64,000 nt of DNA from Channallabes apus (lineage: Eukaryota > Chordata > Actinopteri > Siluriformes > Clariidae), in the NCBI GenBank assembly GCA_030522415.1, contig CM060121.1, forward strand, positions 12,852,055 through 12,916,054, given 5' to 3'. Under the pieces are notes generated by a model. The model was not told the DNA's origin and did not search any database. It saw nothing but the letters and a program-made list of their open reading frames with translations. Positions within the stretch are counted from its first letter, which is position 1; each line of letters begins with the position of its first letter. The position numbers and the translations under genes are program-made. Shown in pieces: positions 14,193 through 26,622 of the stretch.

Positions 14193-15434
14193 ACTTTTAA
14201 CCAGTTTTAACAGACATTGTAGATTAAGTTGTCAAATGAGCAAACCCAGAGTGACAGTGGCATGAAAAATCTGAAGAAGTAGTCTCGAGAAGGCCCAGAC
14301 TCAAAAGAGAACCAGTCTTCTTCTGGATGAGGCGCAATAGTGAGATTATAAATCGTTTTTATCTAGTCATTTAGAGTAAAGACAAACAATAAAACATACT
14401 GTGTTGAAATGATGGAGAAAGCTGCAGATACAGTAAACAAAATGGATAAACAGAGAACAGAGAGGGAGCATCAGGATCATAGCTCATACAACATGAGACA
14501 TCAAACATGCCTTAGATTTTCAATAGATTAATATGATAGAATTGAATTGTGAATATAATAATTCAGAAATGCCTAGAACACAGCAAGGAAACAAGAGAGA
14601 GTTCTCCTATTGCACTTGAACTTTTTGTTTAACACCACATTTTTGTGACCACCACATGTTTACTATAATATACAATACACTTGTGCGCAATAATAATGTA
14701 GGTGATAATATATGCTATAAAAGCCCATAATACGAGAGCTGTACCAAAAGTAATGCAAAACTGGGCTTAACCTTTGTATTACTTGACATACTGTAGGTGG
14801 TTCAAATTGATGCATTTGCACCATCTGTGAACCCAACTCTTGAATCCTTTTTGAAAATCCACTTTGTCACATTTGATGGTGTCTCTCTGAGTTACAGAAT
14901 GTTTACGCAAAGCACACCATTGACGAGTCACACAGTGTGCATAGATGAATGTTGAAGGTTTAAAAAGGAGAAATCAGCATTGACCATCAACTGCAACAAA
15001 CAGGATTTTCAAGTGAAAAGTGTATAGTGATGACGACTTATAAAAAAAAAATAAGACTATAAGCCATAAAGGAATTCAGATTCATATCTACAGTAAAAGT
15101 TCACTTCATAAAATCTTCATAAAAAGTTCAGTTGGCACAATTTGTAACGGAGCGTATTTGTGATGCTTATTGCTCATGTTCCTAGAATAAAACAGATCCT
15201 AAAAAAGCTTCATTAGAAATTAAAATTTCAGCAAAATCTCCCCCTGACATCTTTCACAGTTGGCTTTCAACAATATCGTATAATCAGAAAGTCCCAGTGC
15301 ACTTACCTCAAACAGTTACACAACTGAGGTGCTTTTCCTCATCAACACCTTCCTGATAGACTTCACACTTTTGTAATGTGTTTTTCACCTTCTGAAAAAA
15401 AAAAAAAAAAGTCTCTTTCTGTGTATCACAACAG

Positions 15435-15542
15435 CCCCCGTTCGATGGTGAGGACGAGGATGAGTTGTTTCAGTCGATCATGGAGCACAATGTCTCCTAT
15501 CCCAAGTCCATGTCGAAAGAAGCTGTGTCCATCTGTAAGGGG
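15435..15542 (+). CDS. prkca: prkca exon: C-lobe
   Basis: 36 codons, phase 0 to 0: [20 protein letters not shown] then [23 protein letters not shown] agrees with alpha (beta has APFEGED). Acceptor ACAACAG after an A-rich run, donor GGG|GTGAGT. Confidence 0.95.
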
Positions 15543-16025
15543 GTGAGTACTTCTCTATTAATTGCTAAATAAACACAGAATCAAAGGGATGCAGAAAGCA
15601 GGATCCAACTTTATTGTCAAGGCCACATTAGTTCATAGCATGATTTGATATCTATGTGTTAAATATCATGCTTTCTTGTGCCATGGGGATGAGAACACTG
15701 TCATCTGGAAGAGACCACTCACTTCATGATAGGAGTGATTAAATGGTAAAGTTGATCAGTCAAAATAATAATTTTTTTCAGCAATCCTTCCCATTAAGTA
15801 GATAAGTGGTCCCAAACCATGCATTAAAATCTTAGACCGCTTAAAACATACAGAACATGTATGTTTCTAGATGATATTACAAAATTAACAACTAGAAGGA
15901 TCCAGCTGTTATAAATCCGGCCAATATGGTATGAGATGATATGGAGAGACATGGTGTGAGGGTTTTAGAAAAGGTTTCGAAAACTGACCCTGATTGTATT
16001 TTTATTTCTTTTCCCTTTCTTTTAG

Positions 16026-16166
16026 CTGATGACAAAACATCCATCTAAGCGACTCGGCTGTGGTCTAGAAGGAGAGAGAGATATTAAGGAGCAGGCTTTC
16101 TTCCGCAGAATCGACTGGGACCGGCTGGGCAATCGAGAGATTCAGCCCCCATTCAAACCCAAAGTT
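16026..16166 (+). CDS. prkca: prkca exon: end of kinase domain
   Basis: 47 codons, phase 0 to 0: [13 protein letters not shown], then [20 protein letters not shown] and [10 protein letters not shown]. It closes the kinase C-lobe and starts the AGC-kinase C-terminal extension. Acceptor CTTTTAG, donor GTT|GTAAGT. Confidence 0.95.
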
Positions 16167-16227
16167 GTAAGTCTGTGTTTCTTTCTATGTCTGTTTTAAT
16201 GTCTACAGTACGTGCATGTCTATGTGT

Positions 16228-16690
16228 AGCCAGGTGCCGATATTATACTTTTATTTGTGGAAAACCTAACCATCATACCCAAGTGTGGTTCTCACCTAGA
16301 CTGCTGGCACAAAGTTGGAAGCAAAAAAGTAGAGAATAAATATAGATATCTTTGTACCTAGACCTACTGTATTCCAGCATGACAGTGTCTGTGTATATAA
16401 TGCAAGCACCATGAAGACATGTTTTGCCAAATTTGGAGTCAATGGCCTATACAAAGACCTGATTCCAACCAACTGAACACCTTTGGGATAAGGAGAAATG
16501 CTAACTACTGTATACCCCAATCCTCCTTACCAGATATCAGTGCATAATGTTATTAAGGCGTTTGTGGCCGGATCAGCAAATCTCCATGGCCGTGATCCGA
16601 AATCTAGTTGACAGCCATCCCAGAAGCATGGTGTTTATTATAACAGCAAAGGGAGACTAAATTTAAAATGGGATGTTCAACAAACACAAT
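16228..16690 (+). mobile_element. Tc1-like transposon relic in prkca intron
   Basis: Old copy of a common fish Tc1-type element. Recognisable pieces in order are CCAGCATGACAGTG, ACCATGAAGACATG, CTGAACACCTTTGGGAT, AACAGCAAAGGGAGACTAAA and GGGATGTTCAACAAACAC. The coding frame is full of stops and shifts. Related end sequences lie at 24541 and 38757. Confidence 0.7.
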
Positions 16691-16973
16691 GCATTAATCT
16701 GTTTACAAATGGCTTGGTCTTTGTGGATAGACATGCAATTACACTTGACCCAATTCATTCGAAAGCCTTTATGAGTTCAAAATGGCTTCTTTAACCTTGA
16801 ACAAGTGAGTCTACATGAAAGAAACATAAGGAAAAGGCCTGATTTATTATAACACTTGTGTGCTGTGTCTTTCTCATTGTCCTTCCTTATACACCGATTT
16901 ACTGAGGGAAGTATTCCTCCTATATGACCATAGTGATAAAAGTACAGGGTCAGTATATACAAAATGTGAATAC

Positions 16974-17594
16974 AGTGGTACCTCCGCATACAAATTTATT
17001 TACTCTGAGGGGATTTTTAATGCGAAATTTCGTATTGCGAAACATGTTTTCCCATAGGACATAATGTAAATGCAGATAATCAATATTACCAACTTCCAAC
17101 ACTATAATTATATATTTTTTAATATAAAAACAAGCAAATATTTAGAAAGGATTGGCACCCTGTCCAGGGTGTACCCCGCCTTGTGCCCTAAGTTTCCTGG
17201 GATAGGCTCCAGGCCCCCGCGACCCTGTATATAAGGATAAAGCGGTACAGAAAATGAATGAATGAAAATATTTAGAAAAGACATGTAAAATATGGTGATG
17301 CAGGGAGATCAGCTGAGCATGTTTAACGAAAAGGCACAACGCTAATGCTCTATTGTTGTTTTTCACGCACTTCCTGTAGCCGTTAAGACTGTCAATCCCT
17401 CTATCTGTTTTGGATACATCAAAATTGGATTACTCACCATACACATCATTGTGTTCTCTGATTGACTGGCTACCGAAATACGCGAAAGCGGAAGTATGCA
17501 CACCTGGCTTGTTCGCTTGTATTTTGAAACAGTTTGTAAGTCGAAAATTCATTACCTGGGGTGTTTGTACTGTATGCCAAGGGTCCATTGTACT
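16974..17594. mobile_element. Non-autonomous DNA element with CAGTGGTACCTC-type ends
   Basis: The left end CAGTGGTACCTCCGCATAC and right end GTATGCCAAGGGTCCATTG form a rough terminal inverted repeat. The interior carries CGAAACATGTTTTCCCATAGG. A second copy is at about 3990-4430. It has no coding capacity and is interrupted by a SINE at 17149. Superfamily uncertain. Confidence 0.55.
17149..17265 (+). repeat. 5'-truncated V-SINE with 13-bp target duplication
   Basis: It starts GGATTGGCACCCTGTCCAGG and ends in an AATG repeat. It is flanked by exact copies of AAATATTTAGAAA at 17136-17148 and 17266-17278. It is nested inside the element at 16974, so it is younger than that element. Confidence 0.85.
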
Positions 17595-17748
17595 GAGAAG
17601 TGTAAGGCAAATATTTGTGCGGAGGAACTGGGACTGTATAGGTAATTATACATTAAACACTCAATGCAAAGAATGTTTGAAACAAAGAAAAGACTCGATT
17701 TGTTTCATATAAAATATGTTTCTATTCTATTTCCTTTTTTCGTTCCAG

Positions 17749-17916
17749 GGTGGCAAAGGGGCGGAGAACTTCGACAAGTTCTTCACACGCACTCAGCCCA
17801 TGCTGACCCCACCAGACCAACTGGTCATCGCCAACATCGACCAGAGCGAATTTGCCGGCTTCTCCTTCATCAACCCACAGTTCATCCACCCATCAGTGCA
17901 CGGAAGCGTCGTATGA
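17749..17916 (+). CDS. prkca: prkca last coding exon: turn and hydrophobic motifs
   Basis: 55 codons plus stop TGA at 17914-17916. It encodes [14 protein letters not shown], the turn motif MLTPPDQ (threonine phosphorylated in this family), and the hydrophobic motif [11 protein letters not shown] with its serine. It ends HPSVHGSVV. The tail is the main evidence for alpha: beta lacks NPQF-HP. The final valines resemble the mammalian alpha C-terminus that binds PDZ domains (QSAV). Acceptor CGTTCCAG. Confidence 0.95.
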   Translation, partial: GGKGAENFDKFFTRTQPMLTPPDQLVIANIDQSEFAGFSFINPQFIHPSVHGSVV

Positions 17917-18560
17917 GACAGAACTGATATGTAACTCCCATCCCCCCAGTTATGATGACTATAAACTCAATCTGTCTGTATACTGTTAACAACCCCTAAG
18001 CAAAGCAGTTTCGAAAGTGGGTTTAAATGAGATGATCTATGATTGAATGACAAACAGGGTGACCATCTACACATGGTGCAATACATTAAATAGGTAACGG
18101 TTTGAAGGCTTTAGAGCAATGACACCAACACAGCCTGTTGTATATCTGGTTATATGTCATTTCAGTGTAAATTAATGATGCAATATAACGTGGAATAGCA
18201 CAACATGTTCAATGTGATCCGTGGACCAGAGAGTGTAGTACAGAGAAGTAGTTGAGAATTGGTTCTGGTTAGTTGGTCAAATTGGAGCAGTAGGCAATAT
18301 CAAGAGACATGTACAGTAGGACCAGTGAAATCATTTTAATATTAAAGAATAGTACACTGTTTTTTCTTCATTTTAACCCCTGAATCCAGAGCCTTGCCAT
18401 TCTGGCTGTATGAGGTATGTTGACATGCTTGACTTGCTTTTTTTTTTTGTCTTAGCGTTGTCAGTTTCCTCTTATCTACTGCCATTTCTAAACTTCCTAA
18501 ACTAAATAGAAATATATGCATATATATTTGTATATGAAAATAAAAAGATTATCTATTGTT
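17917..18560 (+). other. prkca 3' untranslated region (start), candidate poly(A) signal
   Basis: Non-coding sequence after the prkca stop. AATAAA at 18539-18544 is the first good candidate polyadenylation signal. The real transcript may run further. Confidence 0.4.
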
Positions 18561-21500
18561 ATAGGCGTGCCAAAATAGAGGTGCATCAAAAGATTTTATT
18601 ACTCTTACAATGACCGTATATTAATTTCGGTATAACTAAAGCTATTTTCATCCTGACTTGTTGGAGCACGTTGTTCTCTGCTCCGGTTTGCAGCATGAAA
18701 GTCCTCGAATGTACGTTCGATTCCAGATGAAGTTTTGTTTGAGCTATTGTTTGCATCAGCCAGCATGCTGTATACTGTACATTCAAGACAGCCAGCAAAC
18801 GGTAAAGGGTGTGTGCATGATTGCTCTTGTACACACTGCAGAGCTACATGACACAGAGATGTTTCTTTCTGTTAAACTGTTTTTTGATGCAAAGCGACCT
18901 CTCTGCAACATCCCAACAACTCTGAAACGATTGGTTTTCTGAGAAAAAAAATTTGAGACTATGCGCAACTCAGAAAACAAGAGGGTACACAAAGCGCACA
19001 TGCATACCGTAGTAGCCCACTAGCTAACACATAGTCTAAAAGTCCAGTGATGAAAATTTGTTGCATCCACATGACCAGTTTGCTGTTTTGAAATGCACAA
19101 TGCAGTTCTATGATGCATGTTTATTTCTCTGTTTAGTAAAGTCCATTAGAGATCCCAATAGACTGGCAACAGTCTCCAGTATCCAACCTGCTTGCGTTAT
19201 ATGGTGAGATAAGTGTTTATGTACTTTTCCGTGATGAATTCTGTGTTCTACTACTGTATATGCGCTGAATTTCTTCTCTACTTTCGAATGCATTTTTGCT
19301 TTCTTTCTTCCTGCGTTCTTTGCGTGACTACTTTCATATAAAGAGTTATGTTTACTGTTACATGAAAGCAACACTATATCAACTGTTTTTGTACATACAG
19401 AGGCTGTTTCAAAAGAGAATTAACTGTAGATTTTATACCAAGACCTGAATGTGCTTTTACAACAGTAGTTGGTTAAGACATATCTGTACGCTTTAGATAA
19501 TGTGATTAAAGGAGACTAATTTGGCAGAACCTTTGATAGCTTTGTTAACGGCAAACCTTGTTACATATGTATTTCTTGTATTTATCTGCACTTTTTTGTC
19601 AATGTTTATGAGACAATATAAGCGACAAAACAGTATCTAGATATGAGCGTCGTTTAAACCAACTCTCCTGCACATTGTGTTTCTTTTCGTTGTGTGCATG
19701 TAAGGGTGCGGGCAAATCGGAGCATGTAAATCAAGTGTTGAATCAACTACAAATCTACAAACCAACCATCTCCAGGAATGGCTATGTCATGCCAAACATA
19801 AAACCTGTGCCCTTTACTTTCATGTTGTCACCTTTGTCCTTTTACTTTCCATCTTTCCAAATCTGGCTATTGAATGAAAAACCAGGGTAGACATTAATCT
19901 GACTTCATTTATATTGAAAAAGAACATTTACTTTTATTCCTATTTGTAACGAACTGACAATTTTTGCTGCATAAATTGACTTGCATTTCACCCCCCTGAC
20001 CCTTTATACATATGGCAATGTAAAAACCTGGAACTCAAATGGACTTACTTTACTTAAAATTTTAAGTTTCTGGAAAAACATAATTTAATTCAAAAAGTAA
20101 AACTTAGAACTGCATTCTAATTTCCTTACATGTGATGTGAAATATTTCAAGCCCCCCTTTTTTTAATGATTATGGCTTACAGCTCATTAATATCAAACTC
20201 CAGTATGTCAAAATTATAGAATATATTCTAAGATCAATCAATTAAAAAAAAAAGATTTACAGTGGAGAAATATTGAAAAATTATGTTCATTTAAATTAAA
20301 TTCATTACGTTCATTTAAATTAAATTATGTTCATTTTAATTATGCTCTCAAATCTCCTGGGAGATCGCTGCTATTTGGACTTGATAAAAAACTGTGTACC
20401 AAACCCCAAGCAGGAGACATGGCACCCCAAATCATCATCAACTGCAGAAATGTCAAAATTGACTACAAGCAACTAGGATTCCGTGCCTCTCCATTTTTCG
20501 TCCAGACTCTGGGACCTTGACTTCCAAATAAAATAGAAAAGAGGACTTTGGATCACTGAGCAATGGTCCAGTTGTTTTTCTGCTTAGCCCAGCAAAGACG
20601 CTAAGATGTTTTCTCTGGATTGATGCGACTTGATGCGAGAATTGCAACAGTTGTAGCCCATGAGTGTGGTGGCTCTAGATTCACTGACTCCTACATTAGC
20701 TTTGTTTGAAGATTTTCTTACCATTACAGTCATTCTTGTTGATTATGCACCTTTTACCACCCTTTTCCCTTACAGTCAACTTTCAGTCAATATAAATATG
20801 CTTTGATACAGCACTCTGCGAACAGCCAGCCCATTTGATGACCCCCTGCGGTTTATCCCCCTTGTGAAGGATTGATGATGATTGTCTTCTGGAAAACTGT
20901 CATGTCAGCAGTTTTCCCCATGATTGGGGTGGTGTGTATTTACACAAAATTTATAGTCATTTTAATTTATAGTAAATGCAACCAAAAAAAGGCTTGAAAT
21001 GTTCTGCTTTACATGTAGCGAACCTAGAATATATGCATTTTTTTTTTTTGGAAATAATTCTTTCCACAATATTCAGAATTTTTAAGAAGCACTGTAATTT
21101 GCAAAATGTTTTACAAAGTAAAAGAGTAGTAATTGCAGATGCAACCAGTTGCCATCAGAAGTCACAATTTTTGAATAGGTCTTTAAATCAGGTTAATTTG
21201 TTTGCAATTATTGTGTCTCACTATAAATCTATCTGTTCATGGAAGGCCATAGAGCTTGTAATAGAGTAACAACATTATGAAATACATGAAATATTTTAAA
21301 CGTATTTAAAAAAAAATCTTTTTTTAAATTCTTCACAACTGTGACTCTGATTATACAAGGTCATTTCCTCATGTGACCAGGTAAAGAGGGCATTGATAAG
21401 AGAATGTGTAAATGTTTATGGACATACAGTAATATATACCTGAGTTATGAAGACTCTTGCTTGAAGGTCTGGTACTAATCTGGTCCATATTTTAACTCAC

Positions 21501-24250
21501 AAACTAAAGCTTAAGTGGTCTAAAAGTCCAGTCCTTGTCCATTCAGTCTTCATCCATTTGTGCCAAAAATCTGTTTATCCATATAGATACTGTATAGACA
21601 ATGTAATTATATTAAGTTTAAGAATCACCCAACAGGAATCCATTTCCCCCAACCCAATACCTCAGGATCTTCCCATACACATGCACTATTAATGTGCCAA
21701 TGATCTTAGTGGATTATTGTCTACTTTGATACTTTAACAGTGGATTTGTCAACATTGTTTATTGAATTTGGACAGAAATCACTGGATTGGGACTCTTGCC
21801 ATTTTACAGTAATACTGTTCACTGCAAAGCAATGGATATATTAATCTTTTTTTTTTTTTTTTTCATTTTTATAGCAATACAACTCTACCCTTTATTTTAA
21901 AATATGGAAAAAACATATTTATTAATATGTGATGTATAATTGATTACCTTAATTTGACCTATTATAATTATAAAGACATTTACAGAAATGTATTGAAATA
22001 GGTGCTCAAACTCTTTTCACATACTTGGAATCATCCGAATGACAGGTGCAATATTTAATGAGTAAAGTTTGTGTTGTAAAAATAGGTGTTTAGCATTCTT
22101 TCACATGAAAGTTTGTGCATCTTACTTAAATATCGAAATTGTTTAAAACTTACAATGATGCTTATGCCAATGATATGGCACCCTATCTAGTGAGAATTAC
22201 AGTGTGTCTCACATTGAGAATGTTGGAATTATATTAGGTATTTCAACGTCTCAGATAATGACAGCGTGCAAAATCTTTGTCGGTCAAAGCATATATTTAC
22301 ATAAATATAAATACATAAAGAAATTCAAATCAGAATATCACTGAATCCAGGTCAAGGTTTTAGTTTGAAATCAATATTTTCCGCCTTGTTTATAACTACC
22401 AAGCTTTGAAAATGTTTGTCCTTATTTGTCCATTGTTGAAGATACGGTGTATTAATAAATGTTAAGGAAATGCTGTCTTGGACTTCTTTTTTTTTTTACT
22501 TCATACTATTAAAGCATTGCTTAAGTATCAAATTCAGGAACATTGACTCATAATATGTTGAATAATTTAATATATCATAATATGTATTATCTGTAACATT
22601 ACCATTGCTTATGGATTAATTAAATACATTTCACATCATATGTTTGGTTATATTTATTGCTTGTGATAATGGGAGTAAAAAAAAAAAAGAAAGAAAGAAA
22701 TGGGGGGCATTTTTGCCGAGTTATGGTGGCTGAGTTTATTAGGCACAATTACCCTGTTTGTGCACATAGCAAATATAGCCACAGATGAGCTATAGAGGCA
22801 CGCACAACTCTAGTATCAGTTTCTCTCTACAGAACTGCTATTACTTTTTAGTAATTAACTATCACCAAATTAGTGTACTTTGCTTCACTTTCACAGCTTG
22901 TTTATCTTGATAGAGAATGGTTAGAATTCTTTCTCATAACTCCATCCTCAGTTTAATCCTGATTTTCTGTGTTTTTGGAGTTTCATATGTTCTCCTCTTG
23001 TCTGTGTGGGTTTCCTGGCCAGGTTCCTTCCAGTAGGTGTCTTGACTATGCTAAATTGTACTCTGTGTATGAGTGGGTATATGAATGTCTATGCATGGTG
23101 CTGATCAGAGTTGCAGTGGATCTAGGCATGAGGTGGGAATATTCCCGGATGGGACACCAGTTCATTGCAGGTCATTATGTACACACACAAACATATACCC
23201 ACTCATGCCATGAGGACAGTTTGGCATTAGCCAGTCCACCTACTGGCATGCTTTGAGAGGTGGAAGGAAGCCAGGGAACTTGGATGAAACCGATGCAGAC
23301 ACAAGGAGAACATGATAAACACCATATGTTTGTCAGCCACTTTCTGCCCAGTCCATCACTGCAAAGAGAACAAATCAGGAACATCACTGAGCAGATATAA
23401 TTTGGGTGATGAATTCTTTTTTATCACAGCAGTGCTGTTGATCCGTTTATTTTCAGATAATCAGAGACCTCGCATTTAACCTAGGTGGACTCGGGGAGAA
23501 GATGTTAAACCTTACGTAGAAAATAAGCTGAATTCAATTGTAAATCTGGGACCTTGATGATATCAAGAGGAAATGCTATCCTGTGTACAGTGTGTCCAGA
23601 GTTTTTTTTTTTTTTTTTTTAATAATGACAATCAAGGTGAGAATAATTTGATATTTCCTATGCAACAATCAATATTCAGTATGAAGTCGTTTTTCTTCAA
23701 ACCTTCCTGGATCTGGCTGGGCATAGAGTCAAAAGAACATTTGCAGTACTCTGGTGTCACTTGCTCACTCCATGCCTGCTTACTTGTTTCCTGAACTTCA
23801 TGATTGCTACTGCCTTCTTCAACACTGCCTCACAGTTTCCTGTTGTGCTTTAATCTGGAGATGACCCAGGCCATGGGTCATAGAAGCATTGTCACACAGC
23901 CAGTGTTTCAGTAAATGATTACAGCTCTTTAGCCAGATTGACTAGAACTAATTAGTGAAATCACTTATTTTGTAATCACTATTACACATGGCATATTTCA
24001 TCTCAACTTTTTCCCAGCACTGTAAAAAAATTACTGTACATTTTTTTTATTAGTGAATCACATTACATACATGATAATAAAAAAAACACTGATCATCAGC
24101 AATATTCATCCACTTTAGACTTCTACTGCAAATAACATAGTCAAATCGCGATGTCATCTCCTAATGGACAAACCTTATGATATTTTGTGTAACTTCAGAA
24201 AGCTGCTTCATTTTTAATATGGCAACACCATAATTAATTAGGACCAGAGA
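18561..24250. other. Intergenic or distal 3'UTR sequence, no gene recognised
   Basis: AT-rich with many homopolymer runs. No coding exon. At 22966-23300 there is a decayed repeat with GTTCTCCTCTTG and GGGTTTCCTGG blocks, probably L2 or V-SINE related. At 20280-20340 there are short ATTAAATTATGTTCATTTAA-like repeats. No function can be assigned. Confidence 0.5.
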
Positions 24251-24254
24251 TAAA

Positions 24255-24535
24255 TACACTAGCAACAGTACAATAGCCTAGTGCCTTGCACCTCCAGTGT
24301 CTGGGTTCAGTTTCCACCTCCGGTCTGTGTGCATTGAGTTTGCACATTCTCCCCATGCTTGGTGGGTTTCATCCGGGTTCTCCGGTTTCCTCCCACAGGC
24401 CAAAGACATGCAGATTAGACTAATTTCATGTCATAAATTGCCCGAAGTGTGTGTGTGTGTTAGTGCGCCCTGTGATGGATTGGCACCCCATCCAGAGTCC
24501 TTGTATTGGCAATACAGGGTAAGTGAGTGATAAAT
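24255..24535 (+). repeat. V-SINE-like SINE copy
   Basis: It contains TTGCACCTCCAGTGTCTGGG, the V-SINE core (CCCCATGCTTGGTGGGTTTC, TCTCCGGTTTCCTCCCACAG) and GATTGGCACCCCATCCAGAG, and ends at a TAAGTGAGTGA tail. Confidence 0.75.
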
Positions 24536-24540
24536 ACACG

Positions 24541-24660
24541 ATACGGCCAAAAGTATATGGACACCTGCCCCTCTAACGACACTTATCTTGAATATCCTAT
24601 TTAAATGAGGTGTATTAATATGGAGTTGTTCCTTTTCTGCTGCTGTAACAGCCCCCACAC
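24541..24660 (+). mobile_element. Tc1-type transposon end fragment
   Basis: It begins ATACGGCCAAAAGTATATGG then ACACCTGCCC, the terminal sequence of a common fish Tc1-like family. The same motif is at 38757. Only one end is visible. Confidence 0.55.
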
Positions 24661-24689
24661 CTTTAAGGAAGGAATTCAGGAGTATTTTG

Positions 24690-25030
24690 TAGTATGTCTG
24701 AAAACTTCATTTTGTGCTTGAAGTTTTAGTGGAGATACAGTATGCGGGTGGTTTCGGTGTGGTTTGGTCAGATAGTGGGAGGTGTCGGAGCATTTTGCTG
24801 AGAGACGCGTGTTCTGGTCGAACTGCGACTTTAAAGCTTGCGGGGATTCGAACAGTCAGCTGGCAGGTGTGTGTGTGTGTGTGTGTGTGTCTCAGTCTCA
24901 CACGGCTTTAGTGAGACAGGAGTGTACCTGTGTGTGGTGTGTGTGTGTGTGTGTGTGCGCGTGCGTGTTTCGACACGGAATATTGCGCGCGCTGTTGTGA
25001 TTCCGGAGGAAGCTGCTGAGGAAGGTGAAG
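24690..25030 (+). promoter_or_regulatory. CpG-rich candidate promoter / untranslated first exon of cacng5
   Basis: A CpG-enriched patch (CGCGTG, CGAACTGCGAC, GCGCGCGCTG and others) in AT-rich surroundings ends at a strong splice donor, GTGAAG|GTGAGA, at 25030/25031. The first coding exon of cacng5 (35122) has a splice acceptor ahead of its ATG, so an untranslated first exon must lie upstream, and this is the best-looking candidate before it. Two GT runs interrupt it. This is an inference without transcript support. Confidence 0.3.
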
Positions 25031-25369
25031 GTGAGATGGTCTCTCTTCTATTCTCAGCTCTTTTAACAGCTGTAATACTGTAATGCTATAGTAACCTATA
25101 GACAGTTTTCTCCATCCTTTTCGAGGTAGTGACTGTTTATCACACTGTTGTGTACAGAATAACAGCAGTACGGATGTTACATTTGTTTGGTTGCTAAGCA
25201 ATTTCTACTGATCTAAAGGCGTATATGTACAACTTATATCAGTTCTCTAGTCAATCTCTACAAAACTACTGATGTTACTGATGAAATATGATCAATAAGT
25301 TACTATTGGTTTAAATTATACACCATATACAGATTTACAGTATCGACAGGGGAACACATATTGCCTAAA

Positions 25370-25370
<1 letters not shown>

Positions 25371-25402
<32 letters not shown>

Positions 25403-25585
25403 TGTCTGGGGGTGTACTTATTTTTTGCATGTGTTATCTTCTTTTTACCTCATGCTTGGGCTTTTTCAATGAGGTTTAAAATGTCTCTGTGTTACTCTGT
25501 ATATATATATATATATATATAGCTTTACAGAGAATTATGGAAACGTGTATGAACCGTGATAAAATCAAAATGATTAGATTGTCCC

Positions 25586-25649
<64 letters not shown>

Positions 25650-25755
25650 GTGTATTTATGGTACTGAACCCTTTTTCTTAAGTGTTTGATGTAAAAAAAA
25701 AAAAAAAAAGCATTTTAATACTAATAATAATATAAAAAGTACAATAATAGTATTT

Positions 25756-25817
<62 letters not shown>

Positions 25818-25820
25818 TAT
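25371..25820. repeat. Microsatellite cluster (CA)n, (TA)n, (GT)n, (TA)n
   Basis: (CA)15 at 25371-25400, (TA)n at 25501-25521, (TA)n then (GT)24 at 25586-25646, and (TA)n at 25757-25820. Confidence 0.9.
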
Positions 25821-25821
25821 A

Positions 25822-26070
25822 CAGTGGTGTGAAAAACTATTTGCCCCCTTCCTGATTTCTTATTCTTTTGCATGTTTGTCACACTTAAATGTTTCTGCTC
25901 ATCAAAAACCGTTAACTATTAGTCAAAGATAACATAATTGAACACAAAATGCAGTTTTGAGGGAGAAAAAAAACTCCAAATCTACATGGCCATGTGTGAA
26001 AAAGTGATTGCTGCTTTAAATATGCAAAAGAATAAGAAATCAGGAGGGGGGCAAATACTTTTTCACACCA

Positions 26071-26073
<3 letters not shown>
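25822..26073. mobile_element. 252-bp MITE derived from Tc1-like element
   Basis: Both ends are inverted repeats starting CAGTGGTGTGAAAAACTA and TTTGCCCC, the same termini as the full-length Tc1 element at 60229. It keeps the outer and inner repeat motifs (CATGTGTGAAAAAGTGATTG) but has lost the transposase. It lies between two (TA)n tracts and is flanked by TA, the Tc1 target. Confidence 0.9.

Positions 26074-26110
<37 letters not shown>
26074..26110. repeat. (TA)n microsatellite
   Basis: Continues the TA tract on the other side of the MITE, so the MITE probably split one microsatellite. Confidence 0.9.
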
Positions 26111-26113
<3 letters not shown>

Positions 26114-26498
26114 GTGTGTGTGTGTAACTAAAACTAAACTAAAACTCTTTTGCCAAACCTCCATTGACATTGTATGCAAATATATATTATTTATTATAGA
26201 GTTGGTCGCCCATTTTACACTCTTCTTGGAAGGCTGTCCACAAAATTTGGGAGTGTTTTTGTGGGAATTCATTTTTATTTAAACGGCACAGGCACTGATG
26301 TTGGACAAGAAGGCCTAACTGAAACACCTGGATTCATTAATTAACAGGTTTATATTATATACAGTGTATATTGCATATTGGAATAATATTATCAGGTGAA
26401 GGGAAAATTTCCATAAGATGCTTTATAGACAAAACTTTATACTGTCTGTAATATTTATGTACAATAATATCCTTGTAGCTTGTTGGTGGCCCTGAAAT

Positions 26499-26581
26499 TA
26501 GAGATGTTCCGATACCATTTTTCCCCTCCCGATACCGATTCCGATACTTGGGCTCAGGGTATCGGCCGATACCGAGTACTG

Positions 26582-26622
<41 letters not shown>

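Larger units (their letters stand above)
12749..15434. other. Large prkca intron
   Basis: No exon between 12749 and 15434. It holds the dispersed repeat at 13250, the SINE at 14005 and, from about 14730 to 15380, an unclassified AT-rich stretch beginning GCTGTACCAAAAGTAATGC, possibly an old transposon. Nothing further is supported. Confidence 0.6.

Noticed and set aside
24782..25201. Open frames through the GT repeats near 24.8-25.1 kb
   Set aside because: Coding length comes from Val/Cys or His/Thr repeats translated from (GT)n/(CA)n. I keep only the CpG patch and splice donor as a candidate untranslated exon.
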